The notes below the pieces were generated by a model, which was not told the DNA's origin, did not search any database, and worked only from the letters and a program-made list of their open reading frames with translations. This document shows, piece by piece, positions 43,088 through 51,645 of a stretch of DNA of 64,000 nt; positions within the stretch are counted from its first letter, which is position 1; each line of letters starts with the position of its first letter. Source of the DNA: Bacillota bacterium (GTDB lineage Bacteria > Bacillota > Dethiobacteria > DTU022); contig JAKOVL010000073.1 of assembly GCA_029782095.1 (NCBI GenBank), positions 1 through 64,000 of the forward strand. Direction: 5' to 3'. Both the position numbers and the translations under genes were made by a program.

Positions 43088-44549
43088 GGGTATCTTCCTT
43101 CCTTGCGAGATCCCCTGCCGGGGAATATTTAAACGGGAGCGCCGCCCGCCCGGCCAGTCCGGTCAGCGTTGCTTCAGCGAATGGCCGGCCCACCAGCTGC
43201 AAGCCCACGGGCAGGTTATCCACTTCGCCCGCCGGGGCACAGAGTGCCGGCAGCCCCGCAAGGCTCACCGGGGCGCAGAAGCAATCCCGCTGGTATGCCT
43301 TGAGAAAATCTTCGGTTTCTTCTCCGGCTTCGGCCGGTGCCAGTACCGCCGGCAGCATGATCAGAGAGCATTTCTCCAGGGCAGCGGCAAAACTTTGCCG
43401 CACCAGTCTCCAGACCTTTTGTGCCTGGCGGTAATATGGCTCAAAGTTGTCCTTGCTCAACAGGTGGGTGCCGATGATTACGCGGCGTTTTGCCTCCGCG
43501 TTAAAGGTGGCGCCGCGGGTTTTCAAGTAATATTCTTCCAGGGTGGCGCCCTCCGCGGATGCGGCGGAAGGGCCGAAGCGGATGCCGTCAAAGCGGCCTA
43601 AGTTGGAAGATGCTTCCACGCAAGCGATAACATAATAAGCTTGCAGCGCTTCCCGGAAAAGGGGCAGGGTTATTTCCACAAACTCTGCTCCCGCGGCCAT
43701 ATACCTTTCCCGGGCCGGCTCAAGGGCGCTGCGGGTGTGGTGCGGCAGCAGCGCAAACACATCTTTGGGATAGCCGATCTTCAAATTCCGGAATGATTCT
43801 TCGCCCTCCGCCCGGGGAAGTCCGTCTTTTGCGGCGGCAGTGGCCGCATCCCGGGAATCGCAGCCGGAAATAATTTGCAGAGCCAGGTCGATATCCGCGG
43901 CATCCCGCGCGGCAAGAGCCACGGAGGCATAAGAGGGGGCATGGGTGTATAGGCCGTGGCGGGACACCAGCCCGGGAGTGGGCCGCAGCCCGAAGAGGCC
44001 GCAGTGTGAGGCGCCCAGGCGCAGCGAACCGCCGCTGTCGGAACTTAAGCCAAGCAGGCACTGGCCGGCGGCCACAGCCGCGGCGGCGCCGTCACCTGCC
44101 GGCCGGGCCGGATCCCGGGGGTTGGCCGCAGGGCCGGCAGAAGAGCTTGCATCAGAGGAGCCCAGGCCAAACGGATCCAGGTTGGCCTTGCCCACAATGA
44201 TCGCCCCGGCATCGATCAGTTTCTGGGCTGCGGCGGCCGTATAGGGCGGGTGGAGGTTTTTCAAGGAGGCGGCCCCCCAGGTGGTGGGACCTGCACTGTA
44301 GCACAGGTCGTCCTTCAAGACTACCGGCACCCCCGCCAGGGGAAGGGAAGTCCCGCCCTGTCCCACAAGGCTGTCCACGGCTTCGGCCTGCCTGAGCGCC
44401 TCCTGTTCAAATATATGTACTAATGACTGCAAAGTGCTGTTCAGGGAGGAGCAGCGGGCCAGGAACGCTTCGGTCAGCTCCCGGGCTGAAATCTCCCTGT
44501 TGTTTACGGCTTTAGCCGCAGCGGCGGCTGTGATCCTGTCCAGTTCCAC
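43077..44549 (-). CDS. gatA: Glutamyl-tRNA(Gln) amidotransferase subunit A
   Basis: 490 residues. Amidase-signature protein that releases ammonia from glutamine. Catalytic Lys in GVPVVLKDDL, Ser in the DSGGSLRLGASHCG stretch (canonical form GSDTGGSIRQPA; here SSDSGGSLRLGA, with Leu-Gly instead of Gln-Pro), and LPVGLQLVGRPF at the end. The signature differs a little from typical GatA, but the gatCAB order leaves little doubt. Overlaps gatB by 11 nt. Confidence 0.94.
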   Translation of the reverse strand: MELDRITAAAAAKAVNNREISARELTEAFLARCSSLNSTLQSLVHIFEQEALRQAEAVDSLVGQGGTSLPLAGVPVVLKDDLCYSAGPTTWGAASLKNLHPPYTAAAAQKLIDAGAIIVGKANLDPFGLGSSDASSSAGPAANPRDPARPAGDGAAAAVAAGQCLLGLSSDSGGSLRLGASHCGLFGLRPTPGLVSRHGLYTHAPSYASVALAARDAADIDLALQIISGCDSRDAATAAAKDGLPRAEGEESFRNLKIGYPKDVFALLPHHTRSALEPARERYMAAGAEFVEITLPLFREALQAYYVIACVEASSNLGRFDGIRFGPSAASAEGATLEEYYLKTRGATFNAEAKRRVIIGTHLLSKDNFEPYYRQAQKVWRLVRQSFAAALEKCSLIMLPAVLAPAEAGEETEDFLKAYQRDCFCAPVSLAGLPALCAPAGEVDNLPVGLQLVGRPFAEATLTGLAGRAALPFKYSPAGDLARKEDTHGI

Positions 44550-44570
44550 GATAGCCCTCCTTTTAGGCGT

Positions 44571-44864
44571 CTAATCGATTATGGCCGGTACCCGGTAATA
44601 CTTTTTTCTAAATCTGGCTGCAGCCTGCTGCAGTTTCTCCGGGTGCCCGGTCTCCGGCTCATCTTTCCGCCAAACATTCACCGCGTTGTGGCTAAAAAGC
44701 AGCGGCTCTGTGCCGGTGGTATCTACAGCCAGGAGAGGTTCCAGCCACTGCTCAAAGGCGGCCAAATCCTTTTGCAGCTGTTCTTGATGATCAGGGGTGA
44801 GTTCGATTTTACTGGTGCGGGCAGCGTTTTCTACGGCAGTCCGGTAATCTTTCAAAGATAACAC
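44571..44864 (-). CDS. gatC: Glutamyl-tRNA(Gln) amidotransferase subunit C
   Basis: 97 residues, the wrapping subunit that joins GatA and GatB. ARTSKIELTPDHQEQLQKDL and VDTTGTEPLLFSHNAVNVWR correspond to the family. GTG 44864 follows GGGAAGGA and gives the normal length; TTG 44879 would be longer and has no binding site. First gene of gatCAB, 21 nt before gatA. Confidence 0.9.
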   Translation of the reverse strand: MLSLKDYRTAVENAARTSKIELTPDHQEQLQKDLAAFEQWLEPLLAVDTTGTEPLLFSHNAVNVWRKDEPETGHPEKLQQAAARFRKKYYRVPAIID

Positions 44865-44994
44865 ACCGTCCTTCCCCAATAGGATCTATGCAACATTATA
44901 GCATAATTCAGACGCTTAAAATAAAAGAATACCGGGTTTAACTATCTTCCCGGCATTTAATTCAAGGATGAATTTTCTTTGTATTGCCGGCTGC

Positions 44995-45032
44995 AAAAGG
45001 GGCGGCCTTCCCTGCGGGGAAGGACCCCTTTT
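44995..45032. terminator. Bidirectional terminator between gatC and hsp20
   Basis: AAAAGGGG(CGGC)CTTCCC-TGCG-GGGAAG(GA)CCCCTTTT: a long stem with A-tract and T-tract at its ends, so it can stop transcription on both strands. Serves hsp20 on the minus strand. Confidence 0.75.
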
Positions 45033-45040
45033 GTGCCACC

Positions 45041-45463
45041 TTAATGAAAGTCAACCTCAATGCGGCGCTGCTGCCGGTGCGGCTCAGCCTTGGGCATGGT
45101 GACCTCCAGGATGCCATTGCGATAAACAGCCTTGGCCCCATCAGCCACCACGGGGGTGGGCAGAGAGACGGTCCGGTGGAAGGTGCCGCTGAATCGCTCC
45201 CGGCGGTGCATCTGTTCGTCTTTAATTTCCCGGCTGCGCTTGATCGTCCCGCGCAGATCGAGCAGGTTTTCCCGGATATCGATGGTGATGTCATCCTTGC
45301 TTTCCAGGCCGGGTATTTCGCACTGGGCGATCACTTCCTTTTCAGTTTCAAAAACATCGATCCGCGGCCCGGAAAACTCGCGGCCCCAGGGGCCAAAGAA
45401 GCGGTCCATCTCCCGCCGAAAGTTGTCCATCTCCCGGAAAGGTTCATAGGGGATTAAGGGCAT
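45041..45463 (-). CDS. Small heat shock protein, Hsp20 family
   Basis: 140 residues. Alpha-crystallin domain: RIDVFETEKEVIAQCEIPGL, then the ERFSGTFHRTVSLP segment and GILEVTMPKAEP (domain end), followed by a short tail lacking a clear I-x-I motif. ATG 45463 follows TGGAGGTGCAAAGCC; upstream in-frame codons are rejected. ATP-independent holdase in the cytoplasm. No CIRCE element was found upstream. Confidence 0.93.
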   Translation of the reverse strand: MPLIPYEPFREMDNFRREMDRFFGPWGREFSGPRIDVFETEKEVIAQCEIPGLESKDDITIDIRENLLDLRGTIKRSREIKDEQMHRRERFSGTFHRTVSLPTPVVADGAKAVYRNGILEVTMPKAEPHRQQRRIEVDFH

Positions 45464-45574
45464 GGCTTTGCACCTCCAGGTGATCATTTTTTTTATATTT
45501 TTTTCGAGTGTTTCAAATTTATGCGGCCGGGGATCTGTTGGGCTAGCAAAGGTGCTTAATCTAAGAAAGCATAA

Positions 45575-45603
45575 TTGTGGTAATATGTTAGAGTTGGTAT
45601 AAT
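45575..45603 (+). promoter_or_regulatory. Sigma-A promoter for the YchF-like gene
   Basis: TTGTGG (45575-45580), 17-nt spacer, TATAAT (45598-45603), 22 nt before the start codon. Confidence 0.7.
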
Positions 45604-45624
45604 ATCACCGGGAGATGATCAAGC

Positions 45625-46698
45625 ATGCAAATTGGATTGGTTGGGCTGCCGCAGTCCGGGAAAACCACCTTTTTTAATTTGTTGACCGGCCTTGACCAGC
45701 CCACTGGTTTTAATCCCGCGGCCGAGGTTCACACCGGCAGTGCGGTAGTTCCCGATAAGCGCCTCGATTTCCTGGCCTCATTATATAAGCCGCGCAAAGT
45801 AGTATACGCCCGCATTACATTTAACGATATTCCCGGGGTGCGGATGAATGAGAGCGGAGCCAGGGCCGCGCAGCTGCTGGACGAAGTCCGCTCGGCTGAT
45901 CTCCTGGTTCAGGTAGTGCGGGCCTTCAACGGCAGCGCGGGCGGTGCATCGATCCCGCCAACCCCGTACCGGGATCTTGTTGAATACGGCACCGAACTTA
46001 TGCTGGCGGACATGGATGCCCTGGAAAAGAGAATTGAGCGCATTAAAAGCAGGCCCAAGGTCAAAAAGGAGACACAGGAGCAGCTGGCTGTCCTGGAGCG
46101 CATGCTTCAGGCCCTGGAGCAGGAGCAGCCCCTTTCCACGGTAAAGCTAAGCTCTGAGGAGCAGGAGCACCTGGCCGGACAGGCCTTTTTAAGCGAAAAA
46201 CCGCTCATTGCCGCCATTAATCTTGATGAAAAACAGCTATCGGCCAAAGACTACCCCCAGCGCGAGCAGGTCGCAGCTTACGCGGCACAGTATGGTATTC
46301 CGGTGATCGAGATATGCGCCCAGGTGGAGATGGAAATAAGCAGGCTGTCTCCCGAAGAGCGGGGGGATTTTATGGCTGACCTGGGGCTGTCCGAGTCGGG
46401 GCTGGATCGCCTGGCCCGGACCGCTTACGAGCACCTGGGCTTAATCTCTTTCTTTACCGTGGGTGACGACGAGGTGCGCGCCTGGACCATCCGCCGGGGA
46501 ACTACAGCCCGGCAGGCTGCCGGCAAGATTCATTCCGACATGGAGCGCGGCTTTATCCGGGCGGAAGTATTCCATTTTGATCAGCTCCACCGCCTTGGCA
46601 GCGTCGCCAAAGTGCGCGAAGCAGGACTGTTTCGCCTGGAAGGCAAAGACTATATCGTCAAGGACGGCGACATCATCAATATTCGGTTTAACATTTGA
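45625..46698 (+). CDS. YchF-like P-loop NTPase (Obg family, TGS domain)
   Basis: 357 residues. P-loop GLPQSGKTT at 7-15, switch-II FNDIPGV, a coiled-coil insertion around residues 130-165 and a C-terminal TGS domain with FFTVGDDEVRAWTIRRGTTA and VKDGDIINIRFNI. YchF/Ola1 proteins prefer ATP and bind ribosomes. P-loop sequence GLPQSGKTT differs from the usual GLPNVGKST of housekeeping YchF, so this may be a second, divergent copy typical of Clostridia. ATG 45625 after GGGAGATGATCAAGC. Confidence 0.88.
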   Translation: MQIGLVGLPQSGKTTFFNLLTGLDQPTGFNPAAEVHTGSAVVPDKRLDFLASLYKPRKVVYARITFNDIPGVRMNESGARAAQLLDEVRSADLLVQVVRAFNGSAGGASIPPTPYRDLVEYGTELMLADMDALEKRIERIKSRPKVKKETQEQLAVLERMLQALEQEQPLSTVKLSSEEQEHLAGQAFLSEKPLIAAINLDEKQLSAKDYPQREQVAAYAAQYGIPVIEICAQVEMEISRLSPEERGDFMADLGLSESGLDRLARTAYEHLGLISFFTVGDDEVRAWTIRRGTTARQAAGKIHSDMERGFIRAEVFHFDQLHRLGSVAKVREAGLFRLEGKDYIVKDGDIINIRFNI

Positions 46699-46719
46699 GA
46701 CCAGGGTCGTGATCAATAG

Positions 46720-47880
46720 ATGGCAGTAACTACAGCGTCAAAGCATCCGGTTCCATGGAAAAACAAAGCTAAGGTGGACGGCAATCAATTTTCTTCTGCC
46801 TTTTCCGTGCTCCTGGCTGAGTTTAAAGACAGACAGCTGGAAAAAGAATATATCCAGCATGAAATTCACGGCCACCTGAAGTATATCAGGCCCACTGCAC
46901 TCATTTTAGGGCTCCTCTTTTTTCTGTTTATCATTCCCGATTATTTTTTAACCAAAGACAGTCAGACCTTTCAAGCCATTTTTTATATCAGGGCTTCTTT
47001 TTTGCTGCTGATCATCGTTCTCTACAAGATCCTGGGCCTCAGTCCCGGATACAGCGCGCTAACATGTTTGATTTCATTGTACAAGCTGGTGGTGGCGTTT
47101 GATTTTCTGCTGATCTTTTATCTGTATGAATCGCCCAACTTTTTCGTCCAATCTTTTGGCGTTATCGCCATGATCCTGGCTTTCTTCCTGGTGGTCAATC
47201 GCTGGCTCTATGCTGTCTTGACTTCCTTATTTTTGGGAGCCGGTTTTCTGTTTACCGCCAACTTGCGTTTTGAAGCCATACCCCCTTCGGAGTATGCGGC
47301 AGTAGGCGTTTATATTGCCCTGGTTTTGACCATGAGCGCAGTATCCTCCTACCGCTCCAACTATTATAAACGCTTGCAATTTCTTTACAACAAAGAATTG
47401 AAGCGGGCCTGCGAAATTGATGCGCTGACAGGCATCTATGCCAAGAGCAAGTTTAATGCAGAGCTCAATCAATGGATAGAGCTGGCGCAGCGCTATCAAC
47501 ACCCTTTGTCCCTGGTTCTCTTTGATGTGGATGATTTTAAAACGATCAACGATCAGTACGGTCACCTTACCGGTGACCGGGTTTTAGCCTCCCTGGCTGC
47601 AGTGGTGCAAAGCTCAGTGAGGCAGTCCGATATTTTCGCCCGCTGGGGGGGGGATGAGTTTGCGATCCTCCTGCCCTACGCCGATAAAATGCAGGCCTAT
47701 GAGCTGGCGGAACGCGTACGGACGACTATCGCAGCATACCATTTTGACCAGGTTAATCATATCAGCTGCAGTTTCGGCGTTGCTACTTACGAAGAAAATG
47801 ACGACAGCACCTCCCTGATGTCCCGGGCAGACTCTAAATTGCTCCAGGCGAAAAGCAGCGGCAAAAACCTGGTTGTGTGA
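46720..47880 (+). CDS. Membrane-bound diguanylate cyclase (GGDEF)
   Basis: 386 residues. About six membrane helices between 55 and 210, then a GGDEF domain (about 225-386) with LTGIYAKSKF, LFDVDDFKTIND and RWGGDEFAILLP; the active site GGDEF at 310-314 is intact and an inhibitory site RxxD (RQSD, 301-304) sits the canonical five residues before it. So it should make c-di-GMP with feedback control. No EAL domain. 21 nt after the YchF gene, possibly cotranscribed. Confidence 0.93.
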   Translation: MAVTTASKHPVPWKNKAKVDGNQFSSAFSVLLAEFKDRQLEKEYIQHEIHGHLKYIRPTALILGLLFFLFIIPDYFLTKDSQTFQAIFYIRASFLLLIIVLYKILGLSPGYSALTCLISLYKLVVAFDFLLIFYLYESPNFFVQSFGVIAMILAFFLVVNRWLYAVLTSLFLGAGFLFTANLRFEAIPPSEYAAVGVYIALVLTMSAVSSYRSNYYKRLQFLYNKELKRACEIDALTGIYAKSKFNAELNQWIELAQRYQHPLSLVLFDVDDFKTINDQYGHLTGDRVLASLAAVVQSSVRQSDIFARWGGDEFAILLPYADKMQAYELAERVRTTIAAYHFDQVNHISCSFGVATYEENDDSTSLMSRADSKLLQAKSSGKNLVV

Positions 47881-48119
47881 AAAATCAAGGCGCATCCCTC
47901 TTTTTCGGGCACACTTATTTCGGCCATGCGCTGCCATAAGTATTCGTTATGGCGGTAAATCTACTCTTTATCCCGGCAGTTGGGCTGGAATTATTTTACG
48001 GGCAACATAACCAAACCACTGGTATTAATTCTGTTTATAGGTATTGTTCTGTTTTTAACAATATGATAATATCTATTAGGATTCAGTTAAACTATCTATT
48101 TTTGATAGGAGGAAGGGTT

Positions 48120-49223
48120 ATGAAAAAGATTTGGTCACTCACCTTGGCGCTATTGCTGGTAATAGCGCTGGTATCGGCTGGCTGCTCCGGTACCGACGAA
48201 GGCACAGGTCCTGATGAAGAAGGCGGCGCAGAGGGCGCGGCAGTATCCCTGGGCCTCGGCATCATCAATTCCATTGCCAAGTCAAAAGGCTACGCAGTAG
48301 ACGATGACGGCAATGAAACCTTGCCGCTCGGACAAGTCGATACCGTTATCGCTGCGGCTCTGTTCGATGCGGAGGGCCGTGTGGTTGATGTAATTATTGA
48401 TACAGCGCAGACGAGGGTCAACTTTGATGAAGAGTTTCAGGTTACTTCCGACCTGAGTGCTCCTGGCAAAACCAAGGTTGAGCTGGGCTCCGACTACGGC
48501 ATGGGCCGCGTTTCTGAAATTGGTAAGGAATGGTTTGAGCAGATCGCTGAGCTGGAAAAATGGATGGTCGGCAAAACGGTAGAAGAGATCAAAGCCATGC
48601 CGGTCAAGGAAAAAGATGAAGCCCATCCGGCAGTTCCCGATGATCCCGAGCTGAGCTCCCTGGTCACCATCACTGTGCAGGATTACATCGAAGCCATAGA
48701 GAAAGCCTATAACAACCGGGTCGATGTAGAAAACGCGGTGAAGCTGGGCCTCGGCCACAACATCTCTATCGCCAAGTCCAAGGGCTACAGCCTGGATGAG
48801 GAGAGCGGAACAGAAACCCTGCCCCTGGCCCAGGTTGATACGGTCATCGCTGCCACCGCCTTCGACGCCGACGGCAAAGTGGCCGGTGTGATTATTGACA
48901 ATGCGCAGGTTCGGGTCAACTTTGACGCGGAAGGCCAAGTTACTTCCGACCTGAGCGAGCGTCCCAAGACCAAGGTTGAGCTGGGCCCCGACTACGGCAT
49001 GGGCCGCGTTTCTGAAATTGGCAAGGAATGGTTTGAGCAGATCGCTGAGCTGGAAAAATGGATGGTCGGCAAAACGGTAGAAGAGATCAAAGCCATGCCG
49101 GTCAAGGAAAAAGATGAAGCCCATCCGGCAGTTCCCGATGATCCCGAGCTGAGCTCCCTGGTCACCATCACTGTGCAGGATTACATCGCTGCTGTGGAAG
49201 AAGCCTTTGCCAATGCGCGGTAG
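48120..49223 (+). CDS. Lipoprotein with two tandem copies of one domain
   Basis: 367 residues. Signal peptide with lipobox LVSAGC (Cys22), an acidic linker, then two copies of a domain of about 163 residues: each runs GLG...SIAKSKGY, TLPL-QVDTVIAA, VRVNFD/TRVNFD, TSDL, DYGMGRVSEIGKEWFEQIAE and VTITVQDYI. Such domains occur in Clostridia lipoproteins near FMN-related genes, but I could not find the flavinylation motif (D-x-x-T/S-G-A-T), so FMN attachment by the adjacent ApbE is not supported. ATG 48120 follows ATAGGAGGAAGGGTT. The second halves of the copies are nearly identical in DNA. Confidence 0.85.
   Translation: MKKIWSLTLALLLVIALVSAGCSGTDEGTGPDEEGGAEGAAVSLGLGIINSIAKSKGYAVDDDGNETLPLGQVDTVIAAALFDAEGRVVDVIIDTAQTRVNFDEEFQVTSDLSAPGKTKVELGSDYGMGRVSEIGKEWFEQIAELEKWMVGKTVEEIKAMPVKEKDEAHPAVPDDPELSSLVTITVQDYIEAIEKAYNNRVDVENAVKLGLGHNISIAKSKGYSLDEESGTETLPLAQVDTVIAATAFDADGKVAGVIIDNAQVRVNFDAEGQVTSDLSERPKTKVELGPDYGMGRVSEIGKEWFEQIAELEKWMVGKTVEEIKAMPVKEKDEAHPAVPDDPELSSLVTITVQDYIAAVEEAFANAR
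48492..49188 (+). repeat. Near-identical 199-nt direct repeats within the lipoprotein gene
   Basis: 48492-48690 and 48990-49188 differ at one silent position (GGT versus GGC) by my reading, while the sequences before them (about 290 nt each) have diverged clearly. Period 498 nt, a multiple of three. Confidence 0.85.
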
Positions 49224-49251
49224 CAGGTGCGCCTATCTTAAGTAATCCAAC

Positions 49252-49282
49252 GCTCCCCCGCGGCCGCGGGGGAGCTATTTTT
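49252..49282 (+). terminator. Terminator after the repeat lipoprotein
   Basis: Perfect palindrome GCTCCCCCGCGG/CCGCGGGGGAGC followed by TATTTTTC. It lies just before apbE, so apbE is read through or has its own start. Confidence 0.8.
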
Positions 49283-49309
49283 CATGGCTATCTGGAAAAG
49301 GAGATCTTG

Positions 49310-50383
49310 ATGAAAAAAACAATAGCTGTGGTTCTTCTGGCGGCCCTTATGCTGGCCTTGCCCGGGTGCACGCCAAAAAATGAATATACCCGCTATGCCG
49401 ACAGCTTTTACGATACTTTTGACACCCTGGTCCAGGTAGTAGCCTACACTAAAAGCGAGCAGGAATTCCGGCAATATTTTGCGATCATCGAAGAAACATT
49501 TCAAAAGCTGCACCGGCTCTATACCATTTACGAGAGCTATGAAGGTCTCAACAACCTTAAAACAATCAATGACAATGCCGGCATCGCACCCGTGGAAGTA
49601 GAGCAGGAAATTATTGATTTGATTCTCTTCGCCAAAGAGTGGCACGGACGGACCGCAGGGCGCACCAACATTGCCCTGGGACCGGTGCTGAAGCTGTGGC
49701 ATCATTACCGCGAAGAAGGACTTTATGATCCGCCCAATGCAGAGCTGCCGCCGTTGGAGGCGCTGCAGGAAGCGGCCCGGCACACCAGCATCGACGAGGT
49801 TATTGTTGATACGGAAAAGAATACGGTATTTTTACCGGACCCGAAGATGAGCCTTGACGTGGGGGCCGTGGCCAAGGGCTTCGCCGCCGGGCTGGCCGCG
49901 CAAAAGGCCATGGCCGCGGGGATGGAATCGGGGCTCATCAGCGCCGGCGGCAATGTTTACGCCATCGGCCGTCCCCTGGACGGCGTGCGCGAACGCTGGA
50001 CCATCGGTGTTCATAATCCGGAAAAATCCATCGTTGACGGGGATGGCCTCCTCGATACAATTTTCGTCAACGATGCGGCCATCGTCACCAGCGGCGATTA
50101 CCAGCGCTATTATATCGTGGATGGCCAGGTTTACCACCACCTCATTGATCCGGAAACATTAATGCCCGCCACCCATTACCGTGCGGTGACGGTAGTGGCA
50201 TACGATTCAGCAGTGGCCGACTATATGTCAACAGAGCTGTTTTTACTGCCTTTCTCCGAGAGCCTGGTCCTGGCTGAGAGCATTGACGGGGTAGAAGCTT
50301 TATGGGTTTTCCCTGATGGACGAATCGAGGTCACGGAAGGCATGAAGCCGATGCTCAAAAGCTACGGCGCCACCAACGAGTAA
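49310..50383 (+). CDS. apbE: FAD:protein FMN transferase ApbE (lipoprotein)
   Basis: 357 residues. Signal peptide with lipobox LALPGC (Cys20). ApbE fold: YDTFDTLVQVVAYT, NIALGPVLKLWHHYRE, SLDVGAVAKGFAAG, GLISAGGNVYAIGRP and DAAIVTSGDYQRYYIVDGQVYHHLIDPET, including the Mg/FAD-site aspartates. Transfers FMN to Thr/Ser of exported proteins such as Rnf or Nqr subunits. ATG 49310 is 6 nt after AGGAG; TTG 49307 is less likely. No target protein is evident in the window. Confidence 0.94.
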   Translation: MKKTIAVVLLAALMLALPGCTPKNEYTRYADSFYDTFDTLVQVVAYTKSEQEFRQYFAIIEETFQKLHRLYTIYESYEGLNNLKTINDNAGIAPVEVEQEIIDLILFAKEWHGRTAGRTNIALGPVLKLWHHYREEGLYDPPNAELPPLEALQEAARHTSIDEVIVDTEKNTVFLPDPKMSLDVGAVAKGFAAGLAAQKAMAAGMESGLISAGGNVYAIGRPLDGVRERWTIGVHNPEKSIVDGDGLLDTIFVNDAAIVTSGDYQRYYIVDGQVYHHLIDPETLMPATHYRAVTVVAYDSAVADYMSTELFLLPFSESLVLAESIDGVEALWVFPDGRIEVTEGMKPMLKSYGATNE

Positions 50384-50388
50384 TTAAT

Positions 50389-50499
50389 GATCATTTTGCT
50401 GATGAAATTCGCAGCGGCAATATCTATTTTGATTACAAAATCAAGCTGGGAAATTCCCCACCGCCAATGCCCTGGCCTGATGAAACTGGCCGGTGTTAA
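50389..50499 (+). pseudogene. Possible remnant of a MutS-family C-terminus
   Basis: A 36-codon frame reads DHFADEIRSGNIYFDYKIKL then GNSPPPMPWP. This resembles the segment of MutS-like ATPases just before the C-terminus (H-F-x-E-x-x-x-G-x-I-x-F-D-Y-K-L). No start codon, ATPase core or binding site remains. The call is tentative. Confidence 0.35.
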
Positions 50500-50618
50500 G
50501 GTAGAAGCTGGACGGGCAAGGCATGGGCAAAGGATCTTGATCTAACGAAATAATTCAAGAAGGAGAAAGAAGCATAACATAACCCTCCGGTTCACTGCAT
50601 AGGTTAAGTTAAGGCGCC

Positions 50619-50816
50619 CTATTCAAAAATAAACAGCTCTACAATGGCTGTCTTCAGGGCTACGGCGAGGTCGTGGGCCAGTTGCAGCGAAGGATTGTAT
50701 TTACCCTTTTCCAGGTGGACAATGGTCTCTCTTCTAACCCCGACCATGCTGGCCAGCTCTTCCTGGGTCAGATTGTAGCGGGCTCTGAACTCCTTGATTC
50801 TTGTTTTGAAAGCCAT
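50619..50816 (-). CDS. XRE-family small DNA-binding protein
   Basis: 65 residues, nearly all a Cro/CI-type helix-turn-helix: [20 protein letters not shown] then [20 protein letters not shown] and the end IVELFIFE. This compact class (YozG-like) often accompanies a small membrane protein, which is not seen here. Start ATG 50816. Regulated genes unknown. Confidence 0.85.
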   Translation of the reverse strand: MAFKTRIKEFRARYNLTQEELASMVGVRRETIVHLEKGKYNPSLQLAHDLAVALKTAIVELFIFE

Positions 50817-51085
50817 CCATGCTCAGTCCTTTACCTGCTTGTCGTAAACCTGCCAGTTTTTTTTTCATTACAGCTCCTTGTTATTTTTTTATAACTTTAT
50901 GCTGTAAATATATCACACCCCGAAAAAAGAAACCCTTTGCTTCCTAAAAAACCGGTCATAAAAACGACCAGCAGTAAATAATGCTAAGAATAGCTGGGGG
51001 AGCAGCAGGTTTACCCCCTAAACTCCATTTTATGATTCCGCAATTTTTCACCCGGTTTGTGAAAAAAATACTTTTTTTGTCTCTA

Positions 51086-51114
51086 TTGACAAAATATTTT
51101 TCTAGACGTATACT
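51086..51114 (+). promoter_or_regulatory. Sigma-A promoter for the Cys-rich small protein
   Basis: TTGACA (51086-51091), 17-nt spacer, TATACT (51109-51114), 62 nt before the start codon. Confidence 0.85.
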
Positions 51115-51122
51115 ATTAAAAC

Positions 51123-51136
51123 ACAGAATATTCTGT
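51123..51136. promoter_or_regulatory. Palindromic operator-like site
   Basis: ACAGAATATTCTGT is a perfect 14-bp palindrome placed 8 nt after the -10 box, over the expected transcription start. A repressor bound here would block the promoter. The regulator is unknown; the nearby XRE protein is one candidate. Confidence 0.6.
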
Positions 51137-51176
51137 ATTTGTTACCGGTAGAACTAACGGAAAGGAGGTGCAGCCC

Positions 51177-51488
51177 ATGCTGGAATTAAGCGGACAGGAG
51201 CTTTCTTGCTCAGCATGCCAGGGCAGCATCTATCCGCAGCACCGGGTGGTCAAAAAAGTCCTTTGCGGCGATGAGAATATCTGCTATCCGCCGCATCAGA
51301 AATACAAGGCGCCCGACTGCAAAGTCTACTACTTCTGCTCTGACAACTGCGCCCGGGAGCTGGAAAGCAAACTCAGCGCCTGCACGCCGGTGCCCCGCTG
51401 GAAACGGCTTATGGCCCGGATCAACGAAGTAAGCAAGGTCATCGGCATCGCCGGAGCCTTCAGCCACCACCTGCATAAGAGCAAATAG
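51177..51488 (+). CDS. Small Cys-rich protein with TRASH/YHS-like metal site
   Basis: 103 residues with eight cysteines (C11, C14, C30, C36, C48, C54, C58, C69). VYYFCSDNCARELE resembles the TRASH/YHS motif Y-F-C-S-x-x-C used to bind metal ions in metal-resistance proteins; SCSAC at 10-14 supplies a second pair. C-terminal part is basic and helical. ATG 51177 is 8 nt after AAAGGAGG; GTG 51168 overlaps that site. Strong promoter and palindromic operator upstream suggest metal or redox-regulated expression (inference). Confidence 0.7.
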   Translation: MLELSGQELSCSACQGSIYPQHRVVKKVLCGDENICYPPHQKYKAPDCKVYYFCSDNCARELESKLSACTPVPRWKRLMARINEVSKVIGIAGAFSHHLHKSK

Positions 51489-51645
51489 CGTTTACTTGTT
51501 GGCCATGGCTGACGCGTTGATCAACCGGGAACGGGCACTTAAATAGAGCTGCCTCTTCCCGCTTCCATGCAGCTGCAACCCCTATACTGCCCTGATTTCG
51601 CCCGCCCCAAGGAATTGGCGCTTGTGCCTTCTTGGCCGGGCTAAT

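Noticed and set aside
45464-45540. CIRCE or other heat-shock operator upstream of hsp20
   Set aside because: Looked for TTAGCACTC-N9-GAGTGCTAA; only an isolated CACTC was present.
48282-49124. 280-codon minus-strand frame with an internal repeat
   Set aside because: The repeat simply reflects the duplicated lipoprotein domain on the + strand; no signal peptide, binding site or homology.
48120-49223. Lipoprotein as a flavinylated ApbE substrate
   Set aside because: No D-x-x-T/S-G-A-T-like motif found in either domain copy.
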